Positions 1 through 7,690 of a stretch of DNA of 18,311 bases are shown here, piece after piece. The stretch is from assembly GCA_002423905.1 (NCBI GenBank), contig DIVC01000096.1, positions 2,967 through 21,277 of the forward strand, given 5' to 3'. The notes under the pieces are model-generated. The model did no database searches. It had not been told where the DNA came from and saw only the letters and a list, made by a program, of their open reading frames with translations. The position numbers were made by a program, and so were the translations under genes. The first letter of the stretch is position 1; the number at the start of each line of letters is the position of its first letter. Source of the DNA: Idiomarina sp. UBA6142 (lineage in GTDB: Bacteria; Pseudomonadota; Gammaproteobacteria; Enterobacterales; Alteromonadaceae).

Positions 1-359
1 AACACGCTAACGCCGCCATAAGTCAAAATAGCACAGGCCATGACCACGGCTAGTACGGCTTGTTTACGTCCGAGTTTGCCGATGATAAATTTCGCCACGC
101 TGTCGGCTGCACCGGTATCTTCCATAAATTTACCGAACAGTGAGCCAAGCAGGAACATAAAGAACCAGGCTGCGACAAAGCCAGCAAAGCCATTCATGTA
201 TGCACTAACGAAGTTCACTTCGCCTTGAAATAGCGCCACATTACTACATAAGGCCACCAGTACGGCACAGAGTGGCGCGCTGATAAATAGGTTCATACCA
301 CGCAGGGTAAGAACAATAAGCAGGGTTAATCCGCCGATTAGTCCAATCATGCTTAACAT
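1..359 (-). CDS. GntP-family permease, N-terminal part (runs off the left edge)
   Basis: About 119 residues are visible, starting MLSMIGLIGG. They are strongly hydrophobic, with segments near residues 2-18, 24-44 and 52-75 and a further one at the cut. The stretches TLRGMNLFISAPLCAVLVAL, LGSLFGKFMEDTGAADS and ILTYGGVSV resemble the start of GntP-family proton/organic-acid symporters, which take up gluconate and related sugar acids or hydroxybutyrate. The family assignment is from motif memory; the substrate cannot be read from this fragment. I chose the ATG at 359 because an AGAGG sequence sits about 7 nt upstream on the minus strand; a second ATG at 350 is possible. The gene is divergent from the TonB-dependent receptor across a 249-bp region. 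Its C-terminus and any downstream partners lie outside the window. Confidence 0.8.
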   Translation of the reverse strand, partial: MLSMIGLIGGLTLLIVLTLRGMNLFISAPLCAVLVALCSNVALFQGEVNFVSAYMNGFAGFVAAWFFMFLLGSLFGKFMEDTGAADSVAKFIIGKLGRKQAVLAVVMACAILTYGGVSV

Positions 360-386
360 GCAATACCTCTAAGATTGGTTGGGTTT

Positions 387-404
387 CAGGTATGCCATGA
401 CCTG
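387..404. promoter_or_regulatory. 18-bp inverted repeat upstream of the permease (possible operator)
   Basis: CAGGT and ACCTG arms are separated by 8 bp, 28-45 bp before the permease start codon. A second small dyad, CACCG-C-CGGTG, lies at 447-457. Position in a divergent intergenic region fits an operator, but the arms are only 5 bp and could occur by chance. No regulator gene is adjacent in the window. Confidence 0.25.
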
Positions 405-559
405 TACCACAAGCGTATCTCACTGGAGATGGTCAACACTATGAGGCACCGCCGGTGATTTTTACATAGTACTAACGTACAGAATACAAACTCACAAGAT
501 TGGGCTAGGGTAACTGTGCCATGACAACAAGAGTGTGTTCTGAGACACCAAAAGCAATT

Positions 560-590
560 TTGACAACCCATTTGATAACTCTAATCTAAT
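560..590 (+). promoter_or_regulatory. Candidate sigma70-type promoter of the TonB-dependent receptor
   Basis: A perfect TTGACA at 560-565 is followed by AT-rich sequence. Possible -10 hexamers are TAATCT (582-587, 16-bp spacer) and TCTAAT (585-590, 19-bp spacer). Neither is ideal, and transcription would begin only about 12-15 nt before the ATG, next to the GGGAG ribosome-binding site at 595-599. The true promoter may therefore lie further upstream. Confidence 0.3.
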
Positions 591-608
591 AACCGGGAGC
601 AAGACATC

Positions 609-2855
609 ATGAGTCAACCCAATTTTCGCCACTCACTGGTGGCACTGGCAATAGCAGCCGTAGTGACCCTACCAAGCACCGTGCAGGCGCAGCAAGCCGA
701 AACCAATGAACAAGAATTCGCTGGTCTTGAGCGCATTGAGGTCACTGCACGTCGTAAAACTGAAAGTCTTCAAGAAGTGCCGGTGGCGGTTAGCTCATTT
801 AGCGCTCAGGCCCTAGAAGAAATCGGCGTTGAAGATATCACTGAATTACAGCAACGCATTCCAAACACCACTTTGCAGGTTAGCCGTGGTACCAACTCAA
901 CGCTGACCGCCTACATTCGTGGCGTGGGTCAACAAGATCCGTTGTGGGGCTTTGAGCCGGGCGTGGGTATTTATATTGATGACGTATACGTCGCGCGTCC
1001 ACAAGGTGCTGTCTTGGAAGTGTTTGATGTGCAACGCATTGAGGTACTGCGTGGGCCGCAAGGCACGCTTTATGGTAAGAACACTATTGGTGGCGCCATG
1101 AAGTATGTCACCAAAGAACTCAGCGGTGATGACGAATTGTACATTCAAGGTACGCTAGGTAGCGCTAACCAACGCGATCTAAAAATATCTGGGCAGACCG
1201 CAGTATCCGACAATTTCTTTGTTGGTGCAGCATTTGCCATGCTCACTCGTGATGGTTACGGTAAATTTTTGAACGTTAACGAAGATAACTACAACAAAGA
1301 CCTTATGACCGGTCGTCTGAGCGCACGCTGGCTCGCAACTGACGATGTCTCAGTCAAATTTTCGTATGACAAAACCAAAGATGAATCGAACGCAAAAGGT
1401 GGCTACCGCTTAACGCAAAGTATCCTCACCGGTGCCCAGCCACTTGATAACGTGTTTGATTCCAATACTGCGATGTCTACGGACAACTTAGTAGAAACCG
1501 AAGGCCTGTCGCTAGTGGTGGATTGGGATATCAATGAAAATTGGTCATTCAAATCGGTTACTGCGCAACGTGAAGGTTTTACCGATACCAATATCGACTT
1601 TGACTCGACTGGTGCTGGTGCTTTGTTGATTCCAGCTATTTATGAAGACGAGCAGTTTAGCCAAGAATTTCAACTCAGCTACACGGGCGATAACTTCGAC
1701 TTTATTACCGGTGCCTATTATTACGATGGCGAAGCCTGTGGCGTATTTGGCACGTTGCTGCCGAGGCTGTTTGGTGGCTTTACCGTTGAAAACGGTGGTT
1801 GTGTAGACACCAAGAGCACTGCACTGTTTGGTCAGGGAACCTACCAGCTTGACGACCAGTGGTCGGTCACCTTAGGTGGTCGCTATACCAAAGACGACAA
1901 GAAGGCTGACGTATACCGTTTTAGCTATTTAGGTTTACGTTATCCAAATACCAATGACGGCACGTTGTTTGCGACCAACTCTGACTTTACTACTGAAGCT
2001 GATTGGAGCAAGTTCTCACCACATGCCAGCGTGCGCTACAAAGCCACCGATGACACTATGTACTATGCCAGCTTTAGCAACGGCTTTAAGTCAGGTGGTG
2101 TGGATATGCGCGCCGACGTGTCATTGAACCCAAATGCCTCAAACCCGTACGATCCAGAAGAAGTCGACACCTTTGAAGTGGGTATTAAAACTGAGCTGAT
2201 GGATGGCCGTATGCGGTTAAATGCGGCAGTATTCAGTTCTGACTACACCGATATGCAGGTCACCGTACAACGTCCTGTTCCAGCAGGTGTTGCGTCACAA
2301 GTATTGAACGCCGCTCAAGCAACCGTGCGTGGTTTTGAAATTGAAGCGCAAGCCGCAGTCACGGACACTTTGAATGTCAGCGCCACGATCGGTCATATTG
2401 ATGCTAAGTTTGATCAGGTAGTGTTCTTTGATCCAATCACCCAGCAAAACACTGACGTGTCCAACCTGTGGTCATTCGCGAATACGCCAGACTGGTCAGC
2501 AAACTTGGGCTTTAACCAAACCTTTATGACCAACGTCGGTCAAATCGTTTGGTCGGGTAACCTTGCTTACCGCAGTAAAACCCAAATCTTCGAAGTTCCA
2601 TCAATGCTCGATATGGGTGGTTACAGCATCATCAACAGCAGCGTCACCTGGTATTCTGACGATGGCAAATGGAATGTTGGTTTTCATGCGAAAAACATCG
2701 GCGATAAAGTCTATCGTTTAGCTGGCTACAACTTCGCGGCGCCGAGAGATGCTAATGGCAACGTTACGGGAGCTGGCTTAGGTGGTGAAGATACCATCGT
2801 TGGCTACTACGGCGACCCAGCTACTTTCTCCCTGTCTGTGGGGTATCGTTTCTAA
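609..2855 (+). CDS. TonB-dependent outer-membrane receptor
   Basis: A 748-aa outer-membrane active transporter energised by TonB-ExbB-ExbD. The N-terminus is a Sec signal peptide (charged start, hydrophobic residues 10-24) with likely cleavage after VQA at residue 27. A TonB-box-like IEVTA follows at 43-47. The plug spans roughly 51-170 and carries typical motifs: VPVAVSSFSA, AYIRGVGQQD, GVGIYIDDVYVAR and RIEVLRGPQGTLYGKNTIGG. The rest is alternating beta-strand sequence of the 22-strand barrel, ending in the outer-membrane signature YRF with a terminal aromatic residue. The length is normal for the family. GGGAG at 595-599 supports the ATG. The substrate is unknown: there is no siderophore- or B12-related gene nearby, and the divergent GntP-type permease hints weakly at an organic-acid or carbohydrate-derived ligand. 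It is transcribed alone and ends in a strong terminator. Confidence 0.95.
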   Translation: MSQPNFRHSLVALAIAAVVTLPSTVQAQQAETNEQEFAGLERIEVTARRKTESLQEVPVAVSSFSAQALEEIGVEDITELQQRIPNTTLQVSRGTNSTLTAYIRGVGQQDPLWGFEPGVGIYIDDVYVARPQGAVLEVFDVQRIEVLRGPQGTLYGKNTIGGAMKYVTKELSGDDELYIQGTLGSANQRDLKISGQTAVSDNFFVGAAFAMLTRDGYGKFLNVNEDNYNKDLMTGRLSARWLATDDVSVKFSYDKTKDESNAKGGYRLTQSILTGAQPLDNVFDSNTAMSTDNLVETEGLSLVVDWDINENWSFKSVTAQREGFTDTNIDFDSTGAGALLIPAIYEDEQFSQEFQLSYTGDNFDFITGAYYYDGEACGVFGTLLPRLFGGFTVENGGCVDTKSTALFGQGTYQLDDQWSVTLGGRYTKDDKKADVYRFSYLGLRYPNTNDGTLFATNSDFTTEADWSKFSPHASVRYKATDDTMYYASFSNGFKSGGVDMRADVSLNPNASNPYDPEEVDTFEVGIKTELMDGRMRLNAAVFSSDYTDMQVTVQRPVPAGVASQVLNAAQATVRGFEIEAQAAVTDTLNVSATIGHIDAKFDQVVFFDPITQQNTDVSNLWSFANTPDWSANLGFNQTFMTNVGQIVWSGNLAYRSKTQIFEVPSMLDMGGYSIINSSVTWYSDDGKWNVGFHAKNIGDKVYRLAGYNFAAPRDANGNVTGAGLGGEDTIVGYYGDPATFSLSVGYRF

Positions 2856-2863
2856 ACCTCACC

Positions 2864-2904
2864 CAGTGCCTACCGATAACGGTGTCGGTAGGCACTGACT
2901 TTTT
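2864..2904 (+). terminator. Rho-independent terminator of the TonB-dependent receptor gene
   Basis: A perfect 13-bp stem (2864-2876 with 2885-2897, CAGTGCCTACCGA/TCGGTAGGCACTG) encloses an 8-nt loop and is followed by a T5 tract at 2900-2904. It lies 8 bp after the receptor stop codon. Its downstream end is only 17 bp from the first start codon of the next gene. Confidence 0.93.
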
Positions 2905-2923
2905 ACTCTGGACGCGTTAGCAT
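2895..2923 (+). promoter_or_regulatory. Possible response-regulator promoter embedded in the terminator
   Basis: CTGACT (2895-2900) and TAGCAT (2918-2923) each match 4 of 6 consensus bases and are exactly 17 bp apart. If used, transcription would start near 2930, after the first ATG (2922), which would favour the internal start at 2958. The hexamers are weak, so this is only a candidate. It is attractive because the strong terminator leaves little other room for a promoter. Confidence 0.25.
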
Positions 2924-3620
2924 GGCTATTCCTTCTCCTCAGTACATGCAAGAGACTATGGCGCGCGCAATTATTGCAGATGATCACCCCCTGTTTCGTG
3001 CCGCCTTAAAGCAGGCGTTACAGCAAACTCTGTCGACCGATATCAAAGAGGCGGCTAGTTTTGAGCAATTGCTGGAACTACTCAAACACGAATCACATAT
3101 CGAATTAGTGTTATTGGATCTCTCAATGCCCGGCAATAAGGGCTTAGCAGGGTTAACCTCACTGCGCAGTCGGTATCCCGATATCTTGGTGGTGATTGTG
3201 TCTGCCAACGAGCAGGTCAGCGTGATCCAGCAAGCCATGGCTTACGGTGCCAGTGCTTATATTCCGAAATCGATGCCATTGGCAGAATTACAGCGCGCGG
3301 TGCACGTGGTCTTAGCCGGTGATACTTGGTTACCAGAACACTTAATTGATACCCTGAACCAACTTCCGGTTAATCCTGCCCATGATTTTGCTAAGCGGTT
3401 GGAGCAGTTAACGCCACAACAATACCGAGTATTGGAATGTTTGGCGGATGGCTTACTGAATAAGCAAATTGCTTACGAACTAAGCGTACAAGAAACCACC
3501 ATCAAGCAACATGTATCGGCTATTTTACGTAAGCTAGATGTGCTCAATAGAACTCAGGCTGGAGTGCTGTTTAAGCAAATGCTCAGCGCCAATACCGATA
3601 CTAGCGTAACAGACGTTTGA
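2922..3620 (+). CDS. crbR: LuxR/NarL-type response regulator, CrbR-like
   Basis: A 232-aa two-component regulator: receiver domain (about 15-133), then a LuxR-type HTH (about 163-213). Visible receiver residues are the acidic pair D20-D21 (IIADDHPLF), phosphoacceptor D66 (LLDLSMPG), switch S94 and K116. The HTH contains LTPQQYRVLECLADGLLNKQ and TTIKQHVSAILRKL. It would be phosphorylated by, and signal for, the convergent CrbS-like kinase; homologous CrbR/ErdR proteins activate acetyl-CoA synthetase genes, although no acs is in this window. The crbR name is inference from the SSS-kinase neighbour and family memory. The start is uncertain: the ATG at 2922 has only GGA 9 nt upstream, while the ATG at 2958 (MARAIIADD) fits the usual family N-terminus but lacks a well-spaced Shine-Dalgarno. 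The last 20 bp overlap the kinase gene. Confidence 0.9.
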   Translation: MAIPSPQYMQETMARAIIADDHPLFRAALKQALQQTLSTDIKEAASFEQLLELLKHESHIELVLLDLSMPGNKGLAGLTSLRSRYPDILVVIVSANEQVSVIQQAMAYGASAYIPKSMPLAELQRAVHVVLAGDTWLPEHLIDTLNQLPVNPAHDFAKRLEQLTPQQYRVLECLADGLLNKQIAYELSVQETTIKQHVSAILRKLDVLNRTQAGVLFKQMLSANTDTSVTDV

Positions 3621-6600
3621 GTGAGCGTTTGAGAGCCGCAGTTTTTAATGGTTTTGGCATGAACAACGCTTGTTCGGCAATGGCCTGCTCTCGTAATTGC
3701 TCATCCGGATCAGCTGAATTAATGATCGCAGGAATTAATGCGGCACATTGTTGACGCACCTGCTGCAGCACGTCTATGCCGGTATCGCCGTGATCAAGAT
3801 GATAATCCAAAATCAGCAAATCCGGGCAGCGCGTTGGATTTATTGGCAGCTGCTCGCGGCCAGTGGCACTGAGCACTTCGGCACCCCAATCACTCAGTAG
3901 TTGTGCCACGGCGGCTAACAAGCGCCGATCGTTATCGACCACCCAGAGCAATTTACCAGTAAGGAAACGTTCGTAATCACTGGTTTTAGTTGTGCCGACT
4001 TGCGGCTTAAGGGCGCGCCAGCTTTGCACCGGTAACAGCAGGGTAAAGCGGGTGCCGCGCCCTACTTCTGACTGCAGATCAAGCGGGATACCGAGGAGTC
4101 GACACATGCGCTCAACAATGGCTAAACCTAAGCCCAAGCCGGGGTTGTCACCGGCTTGCTCGAGTTGATGAAACTCGCGGAAGATATTGTCGCGTTGATC
4201 GGCAGGAATACCGCGGCCGGTATCAATAATATTTAATTCTAAGTTGTTGCCGCCTCGGCGGCGGCCGCCAATGACGATACGACCCTGGTCGGTGTACCGC
4301 ACAGCATTGGACAGCAGGTTTTGTACTATGCGGCTGAGCAGCTTACGATCGGTAAAGAGTACCGCGCTGGTCGGGATATAATGAATCGCTAGTTTTTTTT
4401 CAGCGGCTATCACCTGTTGGCTCGCTATCAATGGTTGCAACACATCATGCAAAGCCACCTGCTGCCGATGGACCGGCAAATTACCGGCTTCTAGGCGCGT
4501 CATATCGAGCAGCATAGTGAGTAATTCTTCGGCATTTTGCAGCGATTGCTGCACGTGAATGACTAATTGTCGTTGCTCGTCATTGATACGTTGGCGCAGC
4601 ATGTCACAAAATAGGGTGGCCGCATTAAAGGGTTGCATCAAGTCATGGCTAACTGCCGCAAAAAATTTGGTTTTACTTATATGGGCGCGTTCCTCAGCTT
4701 GCTTTGCCGCCAGCAATTCTTCGGTACGCTGATCAACGCGCTGTTCAAGTTCAGCATTAATGCGCTCTAGCTCACGCTGAGTGGCCACCAGCTCAGTGAT
4801 ATCGGTATAGGTGGTGACAAAGCCGCCACCCGGCATCGGTGCGCCTTGTAGTTCGATCACTAAGTCGCCTTGCTCACGTTGATATCGATAGGAGCTGCCA
4901 TCACGTAAATAGGCTAAGCGCTTATCAATTTCAGCTTGCAGGCTGGCATCCGTGCCACGACCGAGCAAACCACGCTGGGCGTTATAATGTAAAATGTCGG
5001 CAACCGGCATGCCAGCGTGAACAAAGCCGCTCGGGTATCGAAATAGCTCAAGATAGCGGCGATTCCATGCCACCAGTCGCAGGTCCGCATCAATCACTGA
5101 GATCCCTTGCGGGATATTCTCGACTGAGGCCTGCAACAGTTCGCGATTAAATTTGTACAACTGCGAGGCTTGAGTTGCCCAAGTGACCACTTGCGCCAGC
5201 GGCACACTTGGTTGTTGGGTAATAGCTTCCAGCAAAATACGGCTGGCGGCACTCCCAATGACTGCGGCAAGCTCCCGTTCAATACGGGCGAGGATCGGCC
5301 CTGGTACAAACTCATCATTACTCGCTGCAGAAAGATCAACCTGCAGTCGGGTGGTCATGCGATCCAGCTCAACACTATCAAAAAAACGCGCCAGCACTTG
5401 GCGTAGTCTGCCCCAGGCAATGGATTGCGGATGCAATGGCTCTAATGATGCCGTACGGGGGTCGAGAAATTGGCGCCGCTGCTGTTGCTCTAACCATGAT
5501 GGGCGAAACCACCAGGATGCGAGGACATAGAGTAGGGTATTCGCCAATAAACTGAGCAATACGCCGTCACTCAAGGCGCCATCGCTGAGAGCGCGGTCGA
5601 CTCGCACACTCGGAATTAATAACAGCCACAACCACAGTAACGTGCCAGCGAGAATGCCTAAACTGGCGCCAAATTTATTGCCGCGCTCCCACAGTATGCC
5701 GCCCAGTAATGCCGGTGCCAGCTGTGCCAACAACGCCAGTGATAGTAAGCCAGCATTAACTAAGGGTAAGTTCGCTTCAGTCAGTTTATGAAAGCCGTAG
5801 GCCAAAAGTACGATGACAATAATGGTGCTGCGGCGAATTAACAAAATCTTGTTCGGGGTAAAACTAAATTTGCGTAGGCGTTTTTCGGTTAAGCGCAGCC
5901 ATAGCGGCATGATCACGTCGTTGGACATCATGATACTCAAGGCGAGTGTAGCAATGATGACCATGCTGGTGGCTGAGGCCAAACCGCCAATAAAGGCTAC
6001 TGCCGTCATCAACGGTTGTTCAGCTTGCAACAATAAGGTGATCATAAAGGTGTCGCTGCGCGCTGCATCCGGGACCAATAGTAAACCGGCCAAAGCAATC
6101 GGTAAAATAAACAGGTTAATAGCAAATAAATAGAGTGGAAATGCCCAACGTGCGGTTCGCAGTTCTTCGGGGTCGGTATTTTCGATATAACTGACGTGAA
6201 ATTGCCTTGGCAGACAGAACATCGAAATAGCGCCCAGCAAAATATGCGTGGCATACACGTACATACCTTGTTCTTGACCGGTTAAAATGGTCTGTATGGC
6301 AGGGTTTTGTGAGGCTTGAACAACAATATCGCTAATACCGTCGAACATCGAGTAACTGACATAAGCGCCAACCGCCATAAAGGCCAATAATTTCACCACC
6401 GATTCAAACGCGACTGCGTCCATTAAGCCGGAATGCTGTTCTGCCAGGCTCAGGCGGCGAGTACCGAATAGAATGGCAAACCCCATCATACCTAGCGCAA
6501 CCAAGGTGGCGACATCACCGAACCACGGTATCGGTCGGTCAGCAAGCCCAGTGACTGCGGCAAAACTGCCGGTAACGGCTCGTAATTGCAAGGCAATATA

Positions 6601-6978
6601 AGGCACGATACCGATGAGGGCGATGCCAGCTACCGCCATACCCAAGCCTGAGGCTTTGCCATAGCGGTTGCTAATGACATCGGCAATAGAAGTCAGATTT
6701 TGCTGCTTACAGGCATTGAGCAAGCGCATTTGCACGCGGTGAGCAAATAAAAAGACCGTAATAGCGCCGACATAGGTGGGTGCCATCGACCAACCATAAT
6801 AGGCTGACTGGGTGATGGTGCCATAAAACGCCCAAGTGGTGCAGTGAATGCCCTGTGCCAAGGCATACCGATAGGGTTTGATCTGATTAGCTGGCTTGCG
6901 TTCACCGCGATAGGCAATGCTATAAAGCAGTGCGATGTAGCCAATCGCTAAGATGATCGTTAAGGAAACACTCAGCAT
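3601..6978 (-). CDS. crbS: SSS-transporter/PAS hybrid sensor histidine kinase, CrbS-like
   Basis: A 1125-aa membrane sensor kinase. Residues 1-490 form a sodium:solute symporter (SLC5-like) domain with about 13 hydrophobic helices. Residues about 515-590 are a soluble STAC-like linker and about 612-730 a PAS domain (NIPQGISVIDADLRLVAWNR). A coiled coil at about 730-765 leads into HisKA with phosphoacceptor H778 (AAVSHDLMQPF). HATPase_c shows N887/N891 (QNLLSNAVRYTD), DTGRG at 919-923 and GLGLGLA at 947-953. The C-terminal receiver has D1015, D1017, phosphoacceptor D1058 (LILDYHLD), S1088 and K1109. This architecture and the adjacent LuxR regulator match CrbS/MxtR, which govern acetate use. 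All kinase residues look intact. It starts 2 nt after the TRIC-type gene, so translation is probably coupled. The symbol is inferred, not aligned. Confidence 0.93.
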   Translation of the reverse strand: MLSVSLTIILAIGYIALLYSIAYRGERKPANQIKPYRYALAQGIHCTTWAFYGTITQSAYYGWSMAPTYVGAITVFLFAHRVQMRLLNACKQQNLTSIADVISNRYGKASGLGMAVAGIALIGIVPYIALQLRAVTGSFAAVTGLADRPIPWFGDVATLVALGMMGFAILFGTRRLSLAEQHSGLMDAVAFESVVKLLAFMAVGAYVSYSMFDGISDIVVQASQNPAIQTILTGQEQGMYVYATHILLGAISMFCLPRQFHVSYIENTDPEELRTARWAFPLYLFAINLFILPIALAGLLLVPDAARSDTFMITLLLQAEQPLMTAVAFIGGLASATSMVIIATLALSIMMSNDVIMPLWLRLTEKRLRKFSFTPNKILLIRRSTIIVIVLLAYGFHKLTEANLPLVNAGLLSLALLAQLAPALLGGILWERGNKFGASLGILAGTLLWLWLLLIPSVRVDRALSDGALSDGVLLSLLANTLLYVLASWWFRPSWLEQQQRRQFLDPRTASLEPLHPQSIAWGRLRQVLARFFDSVELDRMTTRLQVDLSAASNDEFVPGPILARIERELAAVIGSAASRILLEAITQQPSVPLAQVVTWATQASQLYKFNRELLQASVENIPQGISVIDADLRLVAWNRRYLELFRYPSGFVHAGMPVADILHYNAQRGLLGRGTDASLQAEIDKRLAYLRDGSSYRYQREQGDLVIELQGAPMPGGGFVTTYTDITELVATQRELERINAELEQRVDQRTEELLAAKQAEERAHISKTKFFAAVSHDLMQPFNAATLFCDMLRQRINDEQRQLVIHVQQSLQNAEELLTMLLDMTRLEAGNLPVHRQQVALHDVLQPLIASQQVIAAEKKLAIHYIPTSAVLFTDRKLLSRIVQNLLSNAVRYTDQGRIVIGGRRRGGNNLELNIIDTGRGIPADQRDNIFREFHQLEQAGDNPGLGLGLAIVERMCRLLGIPLDLQSEVGRGTRFTLLLPVQSWRALKPQVGTTKTSDYERFLTGKLLWVVDNDRRLLAAVAQLLSDWGAEVLSATGREQLPINPTRCPDLLILDYHLDHGDTGIDVLQQVRQQCAALIPAIINSADPDEQLREQAIAEQALFMPKPLKTAALKRSLKRLLR

Positions 6979-6980
6979 GA

Positions 6981-7601
6981 CTATGGATGCTCGTTACTGT
7001 GTGGTTGAAACACGGTCAAGGTCCACTGCCATTTAATCGCCCCGAAACGTAATAACAGTGTGACCAAACCACCCAGCAGCAAGGCTAAAGCGGGCTGATA
7101 GGGTTGCATCAGTACATACACGCTGGCACCAGCAATACAGGTGGTGGCATACAACTCACCTTTCAGTACCATCGGTAGGTCTCGCGCTAACACATCACGT
7201 AACATACCACCAAAACAGGCGGTAATAGTTCCCATAATCACGCAGATAACTGGTGAAAACCCTGCTTCCAATGCTTTTTGGGCACCCATGACAGTAAAAA
7301 AAGCTACCCCTATGGCGTCAGCAACCAGTAGCGTGGTGAGTGGAATCACATCGCGGAAGCGCAGCCAAATAATGGTGGCGAGTGCGGCGAGCAGAATAGC
7401 GTAAATATAACTGGTGTCGTAGACCCAAAATACCGGTAAATCGAGAATCAGATCGCGAACCGTGCCACCGCCAATGGCGGTCACTGAGGCCAATACCACC
7501 ACCCCAAAACCATCAAGATTTTTCCGAAAGGCCAATAAGGTTCCCGCAATTGCGAATACCGCCACGCCAAGATGGTCGGTCCACCAAAGTATCAGTTCCA
7601 T
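6981..7601 (-). CDS. UPF0126/TRIC-type membrane protein (YicG/YadS-like)
   Basis: A 206-aa polytopic inner-membrane protein with about seven hydrophobic helices. It contains the two-fold repeated UPF0126 signature: TAIGGGTVRDLIL at 41-53 and ACFGGMLRDVLARDLP at 128-143. The family is related to trimeric intracellular cation channels; some bacterial members have instead been linked to glycine uptake, so the transported species is open. Length matches E. coli YicG (about 205 aa). I chose the ATG at 7601 because GGGAG lies 6 nt upstream. A longer reading from a GTG at 7616 would place that Shine-Dalgarno inside the coding sequence. The gene ends 2 nt before the kinase start, implying a two-gene operon. 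Confidence 0.92.
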   Translation of the reverse strand: MELILWWTDHLGVAVFAIAGTLLAFRKNLDGFGVVVLASVTAIGGGTVRDLILDLPVFWVYDTSYIYAILLAALATIIWLRFRDVIPLTTLLVADAIGVAFFTVMGAQKALEAGFSPVICVIMGTITACFGGMLRDVLARDLPMVLKGELYATTCIAGASVYVLMQPYQPALALLLGGLVTLLLRFGAIKWQWTLTVFQPHSNEHP

Positions 7602-7657
7602 GGGCGGCTCCCTCACGTAAATATAGGCTCAGTTTGGCATGCTTTTCGAATGCTGCC

Positions 7658-7690
7658 TAGCGCTACTATAGTGCTACAATAGCGCGAGTA
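7658..7690. repeat. Three tandem 11-bp near-repeats across the yajC promoter
   Basis: TAGCGCTACTA, TAGTGCTACAA and TAGCGCGAGTA follow one another without a gap at 7658-7668, 7669-7679 and 7680-7690. The first two differ at 2 of 11 positions. An 11-bp period places equivalent bases on nearly the same DNA face, which would suit cooperative protein binding, but part of the likeness comes from the overlapping -10 element. Confidence 0.4.
7672..7686 (+). promoter_or_regulatory. Extended -10 promoter of the yajC-secDF operon with GC-rich discriminator
   Basis: TGCTACAAT at 7672-7680 is an extended -10 element (TGN before TACAAT), followed at once by AGCGCG. No good -35 is seen 16-18 bp upstream, which is usual for extended -10 promoters. 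A GC-rich discriminator is a known feature of promoters inhibited by ppGpp/DksA, so growth-rate control is a plausible inference. The element lies inside three 11-bp near-repeats. A leader of about 105 nt would precede yajC. Confidence 0.55.

Noticed and set aside
386..571. 61-codon minus-strand ORF rich in cysteine in the gap between the permease and the TonB-dependent receptor
   Set aside because: No Shine-Dalgarno, odd composition (many Cys, Trp and Arg in a non-domain pattern), and it covers the regulatory region of two divergent genes. It is probably chance.
3612..3635. Direct repeat CGTTTGAG twice, 12 bp apart, at the crbR/crbS junction
   Set aside because: It is explained by the repeated LKRSLKR coding sequence at the kinase C-terminus, with no sign of a site or a terminator.
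4839..5530. Several plus-strand ORFs of 78-115 codons inside the kinase gene
   Set aside because: They mirror the continuous kinase reading frame with its PAS and STAC-like domains and show no domain of their own.
7602..7616. GTG start at 7616 for the UPF0126 protein (adds MREPP)
   Set aside because: The GGGAG at the correct distance from the ATG at 7601 would lie inside this extension, and family proteins begin close to the ELILWWTDHLG segment.
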